Positions 26,531 to 35,217 of a stretch of 41,756 nt of DNA are shown here, one piece after another (within the stretch, counting starts at the first letter, position 1; each line of letters opens with the position of its first letter). The stretch comes from Sphingomonas sp. PL-96. GTDB taxonomy: Bacteria > Pseudomonadota > Alphaproteobacteria > Sphingomonadales > Sphingomonadaceae. The notes below the pieces were generated by a model, which was not told where the DNA came from, did no database searches, and saw only the letters and a program-made list of their open reading frames with translations. The DNA is taken from contig NZ_JAJFET010000015.1 of the NCBI RefSeq assembly GCF_020707215.1, positions 1 to 41,756 on the forward strand, written 5' to 3'. The position numbers and the translations under genes are program-made.

Positions 26531-26572
26531 GCGTTATTCCGCTATTCGCGAGGTTACAGAGCGGAATAACGC
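26531..26572. promoter_or_regulatory. hipBA operator: 13-bp perfect inverted repeat
   Basis: GCGTTATTCCGCT (26531-26543) and AGCGGAATAACGC (26560-26572) are perfect inverted copies, 29 bp centre to centre, and the second arm ends on the base before the hipB ATG. HipB proteins bind paired inverted repeats at their own promoter, so autorepression is the likely role. The position would also block access to the translation start region of the gene. Confidence 0.75.
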
Positions 26573-26905
26573 ATGGACGATACCATCTTCACGACGCTGG
26601 GAGAGCAGCTGCGGGGCTTTCGCATCCGGCGTGGCCTGAGCCAGCCTGCAATCGCGCAGCGCCTGGGTCGGGATCGTGCGCGCATTTCGGAACTCGAGCG
26701 CGACCTGCTGGGAAGCCGCTGGGGACGTGATCGCCTGACGCTGCTGGCGGAGATGTGCGATGCGCTGGACGTGGTACCGGTATTGGTGCCCCGCGCTCAG
26801 GCCGCAGCCGTTCGCGCCGGGATCGACGGCGAAGCGCCGGAAGCGCGGCAGCCCGCCGGCTCGGCGTTCGACGAATTGTTCGTCGATCTGGAGGATGAGG
26901 GCTGA
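26573..26905 (+). CDS. hipB: HipB-like antitoxin, XRE-family DNA-binding protein
   Basis: A 110-residue protein whose residues about 8-65 form an XRE helix-turn-helix (LGEQLRGFRIRRGLSQPAIAQRLGRDRARISELERDLLG). The C-terminal tail is acidic, proline-containing and probably flexible (FDELFVDLEDEG). HipB neutralises the HipA kinase and represses the operon as a dimer. The stop overlaps the hipA start (TGATG), the usual HipBA coupling. The ATG at 26573 follows directly on the right arm of the inverted repeat and has only a weak ribosome site (GCGGAA). Confidence 0.88.
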   Translation: MDDTIFTTLGEQLRGFRIRRGLSQPAIAQRLGRDRARISELERDLLGSRWGRDRLTLLAEMCDALDVVPVLVPRAQAAAVRAGIDGEAPEARQPAGSAFDELFVDLEDEG

Positions 26906-28185
26906 TGGCCACGCCGGCAATCCTGGGTGTCCATCTGCTCGACAGGGTGCGTGGTGCGGTGCGCGTCGGCACGCTGGTGCGCGACGGCGACGGTGCGGTC
27001 AGCTTCACCGTCGCCGAGGCCTATCTGCGCGACCCGGCGCGACCGCTGCTGAGCCTGGGCTGGTATGACCCGACTGCGGATGCGGGCACGCGCGATCGCC
27101 TCGCATCGCGAGCCGACAAGATCGGGTTGCACGGCACGCTGCCGCCGTGGTTCGCAGGGCTGCTGCCCGAGGGCGCGCTGCGCACGCTGGTGCTGAGCGA
27201 AATGGGGCCGGGCGATCACGACCAGTTCGACGTGCTGACGCGGTTGGGCGCGGACCTGCCGGGAGCGGTGCTGGTGGTGCCGGAGACGCAGGCGCCTGCC
27301 TCAGCCGGACCGCTCGACCTGGGATCGGTGGTGGGCTTTCGCGCGGTGCGGCCTGACGGCGTCGTCAAATTCTCGCTTGCCGGAATCCAGCTGAAGTTCA
27401 GCGCCAATCCGGATGGAGAGCGGCTGACCGTACCAGGGCGGGATGCGACCGGGCGCTGCATCCTCAAAGTAGGAAGCGAGCGCTTTCCCGCGCTTCCCGA
27501 GGCGGAACATGGCGCGCTGCAGCTCGCACGAATGATCGGGGTCGATACTGCGCCCTGCCGCCTGGTTGCGCGCGAGGCGGTGGAGGGCGTGCCGGACGCG
27601 CTGCTGGCGGATGGCGAGCAGGTGCTGGTGGTGGACCGCTTCGATCGCACCGCCGAGGGAGAGCGCGTGCACATCGAGGACGCCGCACAGATCCTGGGCG
27701 CGATCGGCGACCGCAAGTACACCATGGCGACCACCGAGACGGTGCTCAACATGGTGAGCCGCTTCAGCACCGATCGCCGCGCCGACATTGCAGAAGCGGT
27801 GCGGCGGGTCGTGGCCGACGTCCTGCTGGGCAACGGCGACAATCACCTGAAGAACTGGTCCTTCCGCTTTCCCGCACCGGGCCAGGTGCGACTGTCGCCG
27901 GCCTATGACATCGTGCCGACGATCTTCTTCGTGCCCGGCGATACGCTGGCGCTGCGCTTCGTGCAGACGCACCAGTTCGAGGCGGTAAACCTGCGCCGGT
28001 TCGAGCGGGTTGCGCGTTTCCTGCAACTCGACCCGCGCTGGATCGCGCGCGAGGTGAAGACGGCGGTCACTCGCGCACTCGACCTTTGGCCAGGTGCGGC
28101 ACCGGCGCTGCTGGGGGAGGCACGGGCGGCGGTGCTGGTGAAGCGGCTCGATCGCTTGGAACTGGTGCGTGAGGTGCGGGGCTGA
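26905..28185 (+). CDS. hipA: HipA-family serine/threonine kinase toxin
   Basis: Kinase of 426 residues. HipA proteins phosphorylate a tRNA synthetase (GltX in E. coli) or a related target and halt growth; on plasmids the pair promotes retention. The family stretches are all here: LPPWFAGLLPEG, FSLAGIQLKFSA (Ser157 matches the E. coli autophosphorylated serine), ILKVGSERFPALPEAEH, GNGDNHLKNWSF with catalytic Asp312, and LSPAYDIVPT with Asp335. No catalytic residue seems lost, so it is probably active. Start ATG 26905 overlaps the hipB stop by one base. Six-base arms GGCTGA/TCAGCC at 28180-28196 form a small hairpin over the stop codon. The cellular target is not predictable. Confidence 0.9.
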   Translation: MATPAILGVHLLDRVRGAVRVGTLVRDGDGAVSFTVAEAYLRDPARPLLSLGWYDPTADAGTRDRLASRADKIGLHGTLPPWFAGLLPEGALRTLVLSEMGPGDHDQFDVLTRLGADLPGAVLVVPETQAPASAGPLDLGSVVGFRAVRPDGVVKFSLAGIQLKFSANPDGERLTVPGRDATGRCILKVGSERFPALPEAEHGALQLARMIGVDTAPCRLVAREAVEGVPDALLADGEQVLVVDRFDRTAEGERVHIEDAAQILGAIGDRKYTMATTETVLNMVSRFSTDRRADIAEAVRRVVADVLLGNGDNHLKNWSFRFPAPGQVRLSPAYDIVPTIFFVPGDTLALRFVQTHQFEAVNLRRFERVARFLQLDPRWIAREVKTAVTRALDLWPGAAPALLGEARAAVLVKRLDRLELVREVRG

Positions 28186-28218
28186 AGACCTCAGCCAGCC
28201 TGCGTGGAGAACGTGACC

Positions 28219-28563
28219 ATGGTAGCTTCGATTGCCGTTACTCTGACACGCGACAGCGTCTGCATGGCCGATGATGTCGACGCGCCGCATCAGGAAGTAT
28301 TTGCGTTCGATCCAGACCTGGATCTTATGGGTATGGCTCGCCGCATCGCCCGGAGCAGCTATCTGCCCATGCCGAGCGATGCTTGGGGATGGACGATCGA
28401 GCATGGCTATGCCGTGGTGGCCGTCCGGCCGCGACTGCTGACACGCTACGCCATTTGCCTGCGCGGCGACCCCGCCACGGTCCGGGCCGCCGATATCGCA
28501 ACGCTGTCAGCAACCTATGTACGGCCGAACTCGCCTTGGCGTTTTGCGAGACACGGGCCGTAA
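28219..28563 (+). CDS. Small protein of unknown function
   Basis: A 114-residue protein. ATG 28219 has GGAG nine bases upstream. It contains TLTRDSVCMADDVDAPHQEVFAFDPDLDLMGMARRIARSSYLP and a tryptophan-rich middle (DAWGWTIEHGYAVVAV). I see no signal peptide or membrane span. Similar small proteins with the DDVDAPH stretch occur, as I recall, in sphingomonad genomes, without known function. It lies 33 bp after hipA in the same direction, so it could be a third gene of that operon, but no such partner is known for HipBA. Codon use looks like its neighbours. Confidence 0.65.
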   Translation: MVASIAVTLTRDSVCMADDVDAPHQEVFAFDPDLDLMGMARRIARSSYLPMPSDAWGWTIEHGYAVVAVRPRLLTRYAICLRGDPATVRAADIATLSATYVRPNSPWRFARHGP

Positions 28564-28625
28564 CAGAGCGGCAGCGTCAGATCGATAGCCTAGATTATGT
28601 AAAAAAACGCCGAGCTTTTTACGGA

Positions 28626-30212
28626 TCAGCGATCAACTGGCCCCGGGTGCGCGCTCGCGATATCCGGGTAGCGCTCTAGGACCGCGCTTGCCACGCCATT
28701 GGTCCAGCCAAAGCCGTCCTGGGTCGGATATTCGCCGCCGCCGCCGGGCTTGCGTTCCTCGACATCATATTTCTCGAGCATCTTGCCGGTCTCGGCATAG
28801 GCGGTCGCAACGGTGTCGATCCAGCGCCGCGCGATCTCTCGCGCAAGGTCGGGTTGGCCCGTGCGCTCCAGGCCCGCGATCGCGATCCATTGCAACGGCG
28901 CCCAGCCATTGGGCGAATCCCATTGCTGGCCGGTGCGCAGCGGCGTCGTGCGCAGTCCCCCGGTCGCGAGCAGCGTCCGGCGCACGGTCGCGGCAACCGC
29001 CGCGGCCTGCTTTGGCGAGGCGGCGCCGGCGAACAGCGGATAGAGCATTGCCGCCGACACGCGCGGCGTGGGGGTGCGGGAAACGCGATCCCAGTCAGCG
29101 TAGCGGCCCTCCCTGGCCACCCAGAAATAGCGATCGAGCGCTGCCCGGCGCTGGGTGGCGAGCTTCGTGAACTGCGTCGCGCAGCCCTGGTCGCCGGCAG
29201 CAGTGCAGCGCCGCGCGATCGACTCCTCCAGGATCAGCATCAGGCTGTTGAGGTCGACCGGCACGATGTCGGTGGTGCGAACGGAGGCGAGCTTGCGGGG
29301 ATCGGCAAGCCACCGGCTGCTATAGTCCCATCCACTCTCCGCCCCGGCCCTCAGGTGGCGGTACAGGGTTTCGGCCGGGCGAGCGGGATCCTCCTTCGCG
29401 GTCGCCACGTCCTCGGCATAGGATTCGTCGCGCGGCAGCGGACGATCATCCCAATAGCGATTGAGCAGCGTGCCGTCGGGCATGCGCACCACCCGCGCAC
29501 AGGCGCCGCTCGCGTCGAGGCAGGTTGCGCCCTGCATCCAGTAGCCATGCTCGCGCCTGAGCGCGGCGAGCCGGCGCGCGGCAAGGGCCGGGTCGCTGTC
29601 CTTTGACAGGTCCAGCATCAGCGCGAAGAAGGGCGGCTGCGAGCGGCCGAGATAATAGGTCCGCATGCCGTTGGGGATGTGGCCGTAACGCTCGATCGTG
29701 TCAGTGAAGTCGGCGAGCATGGATTCGACCAGCGGCTGCTGCCCGTCGACCGTCAGGCCCAGCATCGTGAAATAGCTGTCCCAGTAGTAGATCTCGCGGA
29801 AGCGCCCGCCCGGCACCACATAGGGCGCCTGCATCGGCAGTGCGGAGCTGCCTGCGGCGACCGGCTCGGGCTGGCGCACCAGGGTCGGCCAGAGAGTGCG
29901 GATGTGGCGGCGCAGATCCGCGACGCCACGGTCGTTGACGCCCGGCACGGTGAAGTTCGCCAGCACGAACGCCCGCAGCGCCTCCGGCGTCGCGGGTGCT
30001 ACGCGGCGATAGTCGGCCAGGATCGCCTCGGGCGCGCGCTTGGGCACGGCATCGACAAAGGTCTTGCCGTCGGGGAAGATGCGACCGGTCTGCACCGCGC
30101 TGAACAATGCACCATAAAGATCGGCGGGCGACCGGTGCTGTGCGGCCAGCGGGCTGGCGACCAGCGCCGATACCGCAAGCAGGCTGCCGATCAGCGAACG
30201 CGCAAGCTTCAT
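28626..30212 (-). CDS. treA: Periplasmic alpha,alpha-trehalase (GH37)
   Basis: Exported enzyme that hydrolyses trehalose to two glucoses, 528 residues. ATG 30212 has AGAAGG upstream and opens a Sec signal (MKLARSLIGSLLAVSALVASPLAAQ); the longer reading frame begins with unrelated sequence. Both trehalase signatures are present: PGGRFREIYYWDSY at residues 134-147 and QWDSPNGWAPLQW in the C-terminal third. SGWDYSSRW carries the catalytic acid, MLEKYDVEE the base region, and the glycine-rich GGGGEYPTQDGFGW lid is intact. It is divergent from a TonB receptor, suggesting trehalose or a trehalose-like sugar enters by that route. It appears separate from the uronate regulon, as no LacI-type motif is near it. 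Confidence 0.93.
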   Translation of the reverse strand: MKLARSLIGSLLAVSALVASPLAAQHRSPADLYGALFSAVQTGRIFPDGKTFVDAVPKRAPEAILADYRRVAPATPEALRAFVLANFTVPGVNDRGVADLRRHIRTLWPTLVRQPEPVAAGSSALPMQAPYVVPGGRFREIYYWDSYFTMLGLTVDGQQPLVESMLADFTDTIERYGHIPNGMRTYYLGRSQPPFFALMLDLSKDSDPALAARRLAALRREHGYWMQGATCLDASGACARVVRMPDGTLLNRYWDDRPLPRDESYAEDVATAKEDPARPAETLYRHLRAGAESGWDYSSRWLADPRKLASVRTTDIVPVDLNSLMLILEESIARRCTAAGDQGCATQFTKLATQRRAALDRYFWVAREGRYADWDRVSRTPTPRVSAAMLYPLFAGAASPKQAAAVAATVRRTLLATGGLRTTPLRTGQQWDSPNGWAPLQWIAIAGLERTGQPDLAREIARRWIDTVATAYAETGKMLEKYDVEERKPGGGGEYPTQDGFGWTNGVASAVLERYPDIASAHPGPVDR

Positions 30213-30308
30213 TTCCGGTCCCTTCTTCCGCGCATCGTCCGTACGACGTGCCTTGTGCGTCCAGATGCCGGGGGAAGCGTGCTGCGACAAGCGGCACGCG
30301 CTCCTCCT

Positions 30309-30322
30309 GCTGCCGCGGCAGC
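30309..30322. promoter_or_regulatory. 14-bp perfect palindrome in the treA/TonB receptor divergent promoter
   Basis: GCTGCCGCGGCAGC is fully self-complementary and sits 97 bp before treA and 172 bp before the receptor start, in a 281-bp divergent gap. Nearer the receptor, TTATAGCGCTTCT (around 30414-30425) has an AGCGCT core of the sort used by sugar-responsive LacI proteins. Neither is confirmed, and GC-rich palindromes can arise by chance in this genome. Confidence 0.35.
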
Positions 30323-30493
30323 GCACCCCCCTGCCCTCCCCGTCTGTGGCAAAAAAGCAGCAGTGGATCGCCGTCGTAACTTGCACCTATCGCGGGTCTT
30401 CTCGCAATCCATTATAGCGCTTCTCGGGCCTTCGGAGCCCGATCTTCGAGCCGAGCCACAAGAGCCGGCCGAACCATGGTGAGGGGAGAGAAG

Positions 30494-32974
30494 ATGCTTT
30501 CCACGTCTACCCGTCAACTGCTGCGCGGTGTTGCCGCAGGCGCGCTGCTGGCCAGCCATCCCGCTTTTGCCCAGACCGAAACCGATGCGGCCCAGGCCGC
30601 CGACAGCGCGCAACGCGCCGAGCCGGACGAAGGCCTGGTCGACACCAGCCAACCGCGTGGCGAGGAAATCATCGTGGTCGGCACCGCGGGCGGCGGCACC
30701 AGGCGCCAGGACGCGGCCTTTGCCGTAACGGCGCTCTCCAATGACGCGATTGAGCGCGCGGCGCCCAACAGCACCGCCGACGTGCTGCGCGCGGTGCCCG
30801 GCGTGATGTCGGAAAGCTCGGGCGGCCAGAACGGCGCCAACATCTTTGTGCGCGGCTACCCGTCGGGTGGTGACGCGCAGTTCGTCACCTTCCAATATGC
30901 CGGCGCGCCGATCTTTGCGCCCCCTACCCTGTCGTTCCTGGAAAACTCGCAGCTGATCCGGCTCGACGAGACGGTGCAGCGGATCGAGGCGGTGCGCGGC
31001 GGCACGGGCTCGCTGTTCTCGCTCGGCCAGCCCGGCCTGACGGTCAACGTGGTGCCGCGGATCGGCGGCAGCGAGTTTCACGGGCTCGCGAAGCTGTCCT
31101 ACACCGATTATGACGAGGTCCGGGGCGATGCCTGGGTCTCGGGTCCGCTGGCCGAGGACACCGGCTTCATGATCGGCGGCTATTATGCGCGTGGCAACGG
31201 CCTGCGCGATCCCGGCTTCCGCGCTGAAAAGGGTGGGCAGATCACTGCCAACATCCACCACGACTTCGCGGGCAAAGGTTCGGTGGAGGTCTATGCCCGC
31301 TATCTGAACGATCATGGCGCCTGGCTGCTTCCGATCCCGATCGTATCGGACAGCGACGGCGACATTCAAGCCTATCCGGGGTTCGACGCCGGCACCGGCA
31401 CGCTGATGGGGCCGGACACGCGGGTCACCACCAATGTCGTCGGCCGCACGCTCGACCTCGCTCAGGGGCGCGGGGCAAAGGTCATCAACACCGGCATCAA
31501 CTTCGACTATGAACTGGCCGAGGGACTGCGCGTCCGCGAGCGGACCAGCTATCTGGGCGGCAATGCCGATACGCTGGGGCTGGTACCGGTAGAAGCGCCG
31601 GTGGCGGCATCCGCCATGGCGGTGACGCTGGGCGGCGCAGGGTCGACGGTGAGCTCGCTCAGCTATGCGACCGCCGGCGGCGCGGTCGAGGGCGGTGCCG
31701 ATGCGCGTGTGCTGCGCGCCGGCATCTGGGAAGTGCGCAAGAAGATCTCGTCCTTCGTATCCGACACGGCGTTCGAATGGTCGGCCGGCACGAACAAGCT
31801 GACCGGCGGCTTCTTCTACACCAGCTATAGCTCGCGCGACGTCTGGGCCCTCGGCAATGAGGTGCTGCTCTCGGCCGAACCCAATGCCCGCCGCCTGGAC
31901 ATGGTCCTGGACGGTGGTCGGGCGGCGACGCTCGACGGGTTCACCAGCGGCCCGGGCTTCCAGGTCCAGGCGAACTACGAAGGGCAGGACTATGCCTTTT
32001 ACGCGGTCGACGAGCTGCAGCTGACCTCGCAGCTGCGGATCGACGGCGGCATTCGCTGGCAGCGCCACCTGGTGGACGCGGTGATCCGCACGCCCGCGGC
32101 CGGTGGAAATATCGACCTGGATGGCAATCCGCTGACCCTCTACGACGATTCGGTCACGGTGCTCGGCGACCCGCGCCCGATCCGCTATCGCGACGACGCC
32201 TGGTCGTGGACGGCGGGCGCCAATTACGACTTCACCGACCAGATCGGCGTGTTCGCCCGCTACAGCCGCGGCAACAGCTTTCCGCAATTCGACAATCTGC
32301 GGGAGGCATCGGACGCGGACATCGACAGCGGCAGCGGCCTGGCCGCGACGGCGGAGGTCGACACGTACGAGGGCGGCGTGAAGATCTCGACCGGGATCGC
32401 CAACCTCTATGCGACGGTCTTCCACAACAAGTTCGAGGGGCTGGCCACCACCACCCTGATCGACAATGTGCCGCTCGCCTCGAACGGCGGGGCCAAGGCG
32501 ACCGGCGTGGAGCTGGAAGGTGCGCTGCGGCCAGCACCATGGTTCAGCATTACCGCAGCCGGCACCTATCTCGACGCGACCTATCGCGACTTCTTCACCA
32601 GCAACGGCACGATCGACAACACCGGCAACCGCGTGCAGCGCCAGCCCAAGTGGATGTGGCGGGTGACGCCGGCAATCGACGTCGATGTCGGCAGTCTGCG
32701 CCCGTCTGTTTTCGCGACGCTGCAGTACACCGGCGACCGCTTCTCCGATCCGGAGAACCAGCAGGTGCTGCCGCACTTCTACCAGCTCGACGCCGGCGTG
32801 TCGGTCGAAGTGGCACAGCGCATCCGGCTGCAAGTGACGGGCAACAACCTGACCGACGAGATCGGTCTGACTGAGGGCAACCCGCGCATCATCGGCGGCC
32901 AGGGCACCGGTGCTATCCTGGCACGGCCGATCCTGGGCCGCTCGTTCCGGTTCAGCGCCGCGTTCGAGTTCTAA
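30494..32974 (+). CDS. TonB-dependent outer-membrane receptor
   Basis: Outer-membrane transporter of 826 residues. ATG 30494 follows GGGGAGAG; the signal ends near PAFAQ. A TonB-box-like EEIIVVG precedes the plug (TADVLRAVPGVMSE, NIFVRGYPSGGD, IRLDETVQRIEAVRGGTG). The barrel ends with a terminal aromatic, FRFSAAFEF, as Bam substrates do. It is shorter than, and only distantly related to, the receptor at 18595-21585, and it lacks the DIAKFPDQNLAESLQ plug signature of that class. Divergent from the trehalase gene. The ligand could be a sugar such as trehalose, or a siderophore; sequence does not decide. Confidence 0.9.
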   Translation: MLSTSTRQLLRGVAAGALLASHPAFAQTETDAAQAADSAQRAEPDEGLVDTSQPRGEEIIVVGTAGGGTRRQDAAFAVTALSNDAIERAAPNSTADVLRAVPGVMSESSGGQNGANIFVRGYPSGGDAQFVTFQYAGAPIFAPPTLSFLENSQLIRLDETVQRIEAVRGGTGSLFSLGQPGLTVNVVPRIGGSEFHGLAKLSYTDYDEVRGDAWVSGPLAEDTGFMIGGYYARGNGLRDPGFRAEKGGQITANIHHDFAGKGSVEVYARYLNDHGAWLLPIPIVSDSDGDIQAYPGFDAGTGTLMGPDTRVTTNVVGRTLDLAQGRGAKVINTGINFDYELAEGLRVRERTSYLGGNADTLGLVPVEAPVAASAMAVTLGGAGSTVSSLSYATAGGAVEGGADARVLRAGIWEVRKKISSFVSDTAFEWSAGTNKLTGGFFYTSYSSRDVWALGNEVLLSAEPNARRLDMVLDGGRAATLDGFTSGPGFQVQANYEGQDYAFYAVDELQLTSQLRIDGGIRWQRHLVDAVIRTPAAGGNIDLDGNPLTLYDDSVTVLGDPRPIRYRDDAWSWTAGANYDFTDQIGVFARYSRGNSFPQFDNLREASDADIDSGSGLAATAEVDTYEGGVKISTGIANLYATVFHNKFEGLATTTLIDNVPLASNGGAKATGVELEGALRPAPWFSITAAGTYLDATYRDFFTSNGTIDNTGNRVQRQPKWMWRVTPAIDVDVGSLRPSVFATLQYTGDRFSDPENQQVLPHFYQLDAGVSVEVAQRIRLQVTGNNLTDEIGLTEGNPRIIGGQGTGAILARPILGRSFRFSAAFEF

Positions 32975-32988
32975 CCCGCGAATAACCG

Positions 32989-33019
32989 GCGCTGCCCCAA
33001 CGGGGCGGCGCTTCCCCTT
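32989..33019 (+). terminator. Rho-independent-type terminator after the second TonB receptor
   Basis: GCGCTGCCCC (32989-32998), a three-base loop AAC, and GGGGCGGCGC (33002-33011) form a 10-bp stem with one G-U pair, followed by TTCCCCTT. It begins 14 bp after the stop codon. The tail is only partly U-rich, but position and stem strength fit a terminator. Confidence 0.7.
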
Positions 33020-33110
33020 GCGAGCCGTTCGCGATAGTAGAACGGCGTGTCAGGGGCGCGGAACAGAGACGGCCGCAAGGGGCGCAGCAACGGCAACGCC
33101 GCGGCCGGTC

Positions 33111-33518
33111 GTGGCTGAGCCCGATCCCGCGGCGCGGGCTGCCCTGCTGCGGCAGGGCCGCACCGCGCGGCTCGCCTGGCTGGGTCTGGGGCTGGTGCTG
33201 GTCGCGATCGGCTTTGTCGGCGTCTTCGTGCCCTTGCTGCCGACCACCGATTTCCTGATCCTCGCCCTACCCTGCTTTGCGCGGTCCTCGCCGCGACTGG
33301 AGCTATGGTTGCTGCGTCACCCGCGCTTTGGCCCTGCGCTGGTGGCGTGGCGCGAACGCGGGGCGGTGCCGCGGCATGCCAAGCTTGCCTCGTGCGCGGG
33401 CATGGCGATCGGCTTCGCGCTGTTCTGCTGGGCGGTGCGGCCACAGCCGCTGGTCGCGCTTGGCGTGGCAGCGGTGCTCGCAGGCTGTGCCGCCTGGATC
33501 CTGCGCCGCCCGTCCTGA
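33111..33518 (+). CDS. DUF454 (YbaN-type) small inner-membrane protein
   Basis: Membrane protein of about 135 residues from GTG 33111; the true start is uncertain because no strong ribosome site is visible and the frame is open further upstream. The domain is clear: LAWLGLGLVLVAIGFVGVFVPLLPTTDFLILALPCFARSS, a first hairpin of two membrane spans, then LRHPRFGPALVAWRERGAVPRHAK and two more spans. E. coli YbaN is 125 residues. The function of the family is not established. It is convergent with the M28 peptidase, leaving three bases between them. Confidence 0.8.
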   Translation: MAEPDPAARAALLRQGRTARLAWLGLGLVLVAIGFVGVFVPLLPTTDFLILALPCFARSSPRLELWLLRHPRFGPALVAWRERGAVPRHAKLASCAGMAIGFALFCWAVRPQPLVALGVAAVLAGCAAWILRRPS

Positions 33519-33521
33519 GCT

Positions 33522-35144
33522 TCAGCGCGCTGCCTGGCTTTCGCGCCGCACCGCCTGGAACTCGGAACCCGCATTCCAGCGCGGCCAGCGTGCGGAAATC
33601 GCGAGGCCGCGACCGACCTGGTAGGCAAGCGTCACGTCGGCGGCCGCGCCCCGCAGATCCCAATCCGCCCGCCATGCGTCGCATGCCTGATGGTAACAGA
33701 CCATATAGCTTTTCAGCCATGCGTCGCCGGCGGGTCGGCCCCCCTGCACCAGGTCGGGCGCGCCGCTGATCGCCATGAACAGCAAGGTCGGTACACCGCG
33801 CTTGGCCAGCGAGAAATGGTCGGCGCGATAGAAAAGGCCGCGCTCCGGCAGCGCCTCGGGCGTGACCGTGCGACCCTGCACGCGGGCAGCGGCGGCAAGA
33901 TCCTGCTCGAGCTCGTTCTGCCCCTGCCCCACCAGCATCACATCGCGTGCCGGTCCTGCCGTTTGAAGAATGTCTAGGGTGATGTTGGCGACGGTCTTTG
34001 CGGCCGGATAGACGGGCCTCGCAGCATAGGCCTCGGAGCCAAGCAGGCCGCGCTCCTCGGCGGTCCACACGCCGAACACGACCGAGCGCCGGGGCGCGGG
34101 CGCAGCCTTGAACGCACGGGCGATCTCCAGCAGGCCGGCGACGCCGAGTGCGTCGTCGTTGGCGCCGGGCCTGATCGTGCCGTCCGCCGCACGGCCATAG
34201 GCGTCCCAATGCGCGCCATACATCACCACTTCGTCCGGCCGCTCGGAGCCGGGAAGACGCGCGAGGAAATTCCGGCTCTCGATCCTGCTGGTCCGGACCG
34301 GAAGGTCGGTCGAGAAACGAGCGTCACCCAGTGCCACGGGGCGGAAATCGGCGCGACGGGCCTGGCGCCGCAGCGCCGGCAGATCCTGGCCGGCGCGCGC
34401 AAACAGCGTAGCCGCAGCCTCGCCGCTCAGCCAGCCCTGCAGGGGCACGCGTCCGGTGCTCCCGGCGATGTCGAAATTCTCGCCACGCGGGGCCGTCACC
34501 GTTTCCCAGCCATAGCCGGCACCTGCGGTGTCGTGCACGATCAGCGCGGCGACCGCGCCTCTGCGCGCCGCCTCCTCGAACTTGTAGGTCCAGCGGCCAT
34601 AATAGGTCATGCGGCGGCCGCCGAACCTGCCCGCGACCGGCTCGCCTGCCGCAGCCTCGAAGTCCGGATCGTTGACCAGAAAGACGGCAACCTTGCCCTT
34701 CAGGTCCACGCCCTTGAAGTCGTCCCACCCGCGTTCCGGTGCGGAGACGCCATAGCCGACGAACACCATCGGTGCGTCGGGGATCCGCACCTGCGCCACC
34801 GGCTGCACGGTGCTGACATAGAGGTCGCGGCCCTGCACCAGCGGCATCGCGGTCCCGCTGCCAAAGGCCACGGCTGCCCTGCCCTCCCCCAGTTCGGTCC
34901 GGACCAGCGGCACCGGTTGCGTCCAGCTGCCGTTCGGGCCGCCGGGCTCCAGCCCCAGCGCCTTGAATCGGGCAATCAGCCAATCAATCGTCTGCGCCTC
35001 ACCCGCGGATCCGGGCGCTCTTCCCTCGAACGCATCGGAGGCAAGTACCCGCACTGAGTCCGACAGGCGATCGGGCGAGATCGGCGCGTCGGAAGCGGTG
35101 GGGGCGACGGCAGCGGCTGCGGCCGCAAGCAGGATCAGTTTCAC
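33522..35144 (-). CDS. Exported M28-family metallopeptidase with PA domain
   Basis: Zinc aminopeptidase-type protein of 540 residues. GTG 35144 has AAGGAG nine bases upstream. A short signal (MKLILLAAAAAAVAPTASD) is followed by the first part of the peptidase fold, a PA-domain insertion (residues about 105-260, FVGYGVSAPERGWDDFKGVDLKGK), and the co-catalytic zinc site: His312 and Asp314 in YGAHWDAYG, Asp330 in GANDDALG, Glu363-Glu364 in TAEERGLLGS, Asp391 and His443 in RADHFSLAKRGVP. All ligands appear kept. It probably trims peptides in the periplasm. No link to the glycan genes is visible. Confidence 0.9.
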   Translation of the reverse strand: MKLILLAAAAAAVAPTASDAPISPDRLSDSVRVLASDAFEGRAPGSAGEAQTIDWLIARFKALGLEPGGPNGSWTQPVPLVRTELGEGRAAVAFGSGTAMPLVQGRDLYVSTVQPVAQVRIPDAPMVFVGYGVSAPERGWDDFKGVDLKGKVAVFLVNDPDFEAAAGEPVAGRFGGRRMTYYGRWTYKFEEAARRGAVAALIVHDTAGAGYGWETVTAPRGENFDIAGSTGRVPLQGWLSGEAAATLFARAGQDLPALRRQARRADFRPVALGDARFSTDLPVRTSRIESRNFLARLPGSERPDEVVMYGAHWDAYGRAADGTIRPGANDDALGVAGLLEIARAFKAAPAPRRSVVFGVWTAEERGLLGSEAYAARPVYPAAKTVANITLDILQTAGPARDVMLVGQGQNELEQDLAAAARVQGRTVTPEALPERGLFYRADHFSLAKRGVPTLLFMAISGAPDLVQGGRPAGDAWLKSYMVCYHQACDAWRADWDLRGAAADVTLAYQVGRGLAISARWPRWNAGSEFQAVRRESQAAR

Positions 35145-35217
35145 GCAGGGCAGCTCCTTGGAACCCAGAGGCTATGCGGCCGCACGCCTGCGTGCAACCA
35201 AGGGAAGCGCCCTCCGC

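Larger units (their letters stand above)
26254..26572. promoter_or_regulatory. Divergent 319-bp control region between kduI and hipB
   Basis: No gene is seen here. The region holds the kduI ribosome site near 26257-26262, a LacI-type motif at 26436-26450, and a 13-bp inverted repeat ending at the hipB start (26531-26572). The stretch 26290-26430 shows no clear structure. Promoters for both the kdu operon and hipBA must lie within it. Confidence 0.6.

Noticed and set aside
28599..28622. GTAAAAA...TTTTTAC dyad as a terminator for the small gene or treA
   Set aside because: The stem is made almost only of A-T pairs with a 10-base loop and would be too weak; no strong stem is added by neighbouring bases.
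33040..33055. GTAGAACGGCGTGTCAGG as a fourth LacI-type operator
   Set aside because: It keeps only the GTGTCA half and has no ACCGGT core, and it lies before a DUF454 gene with no link to uronate metabolism.
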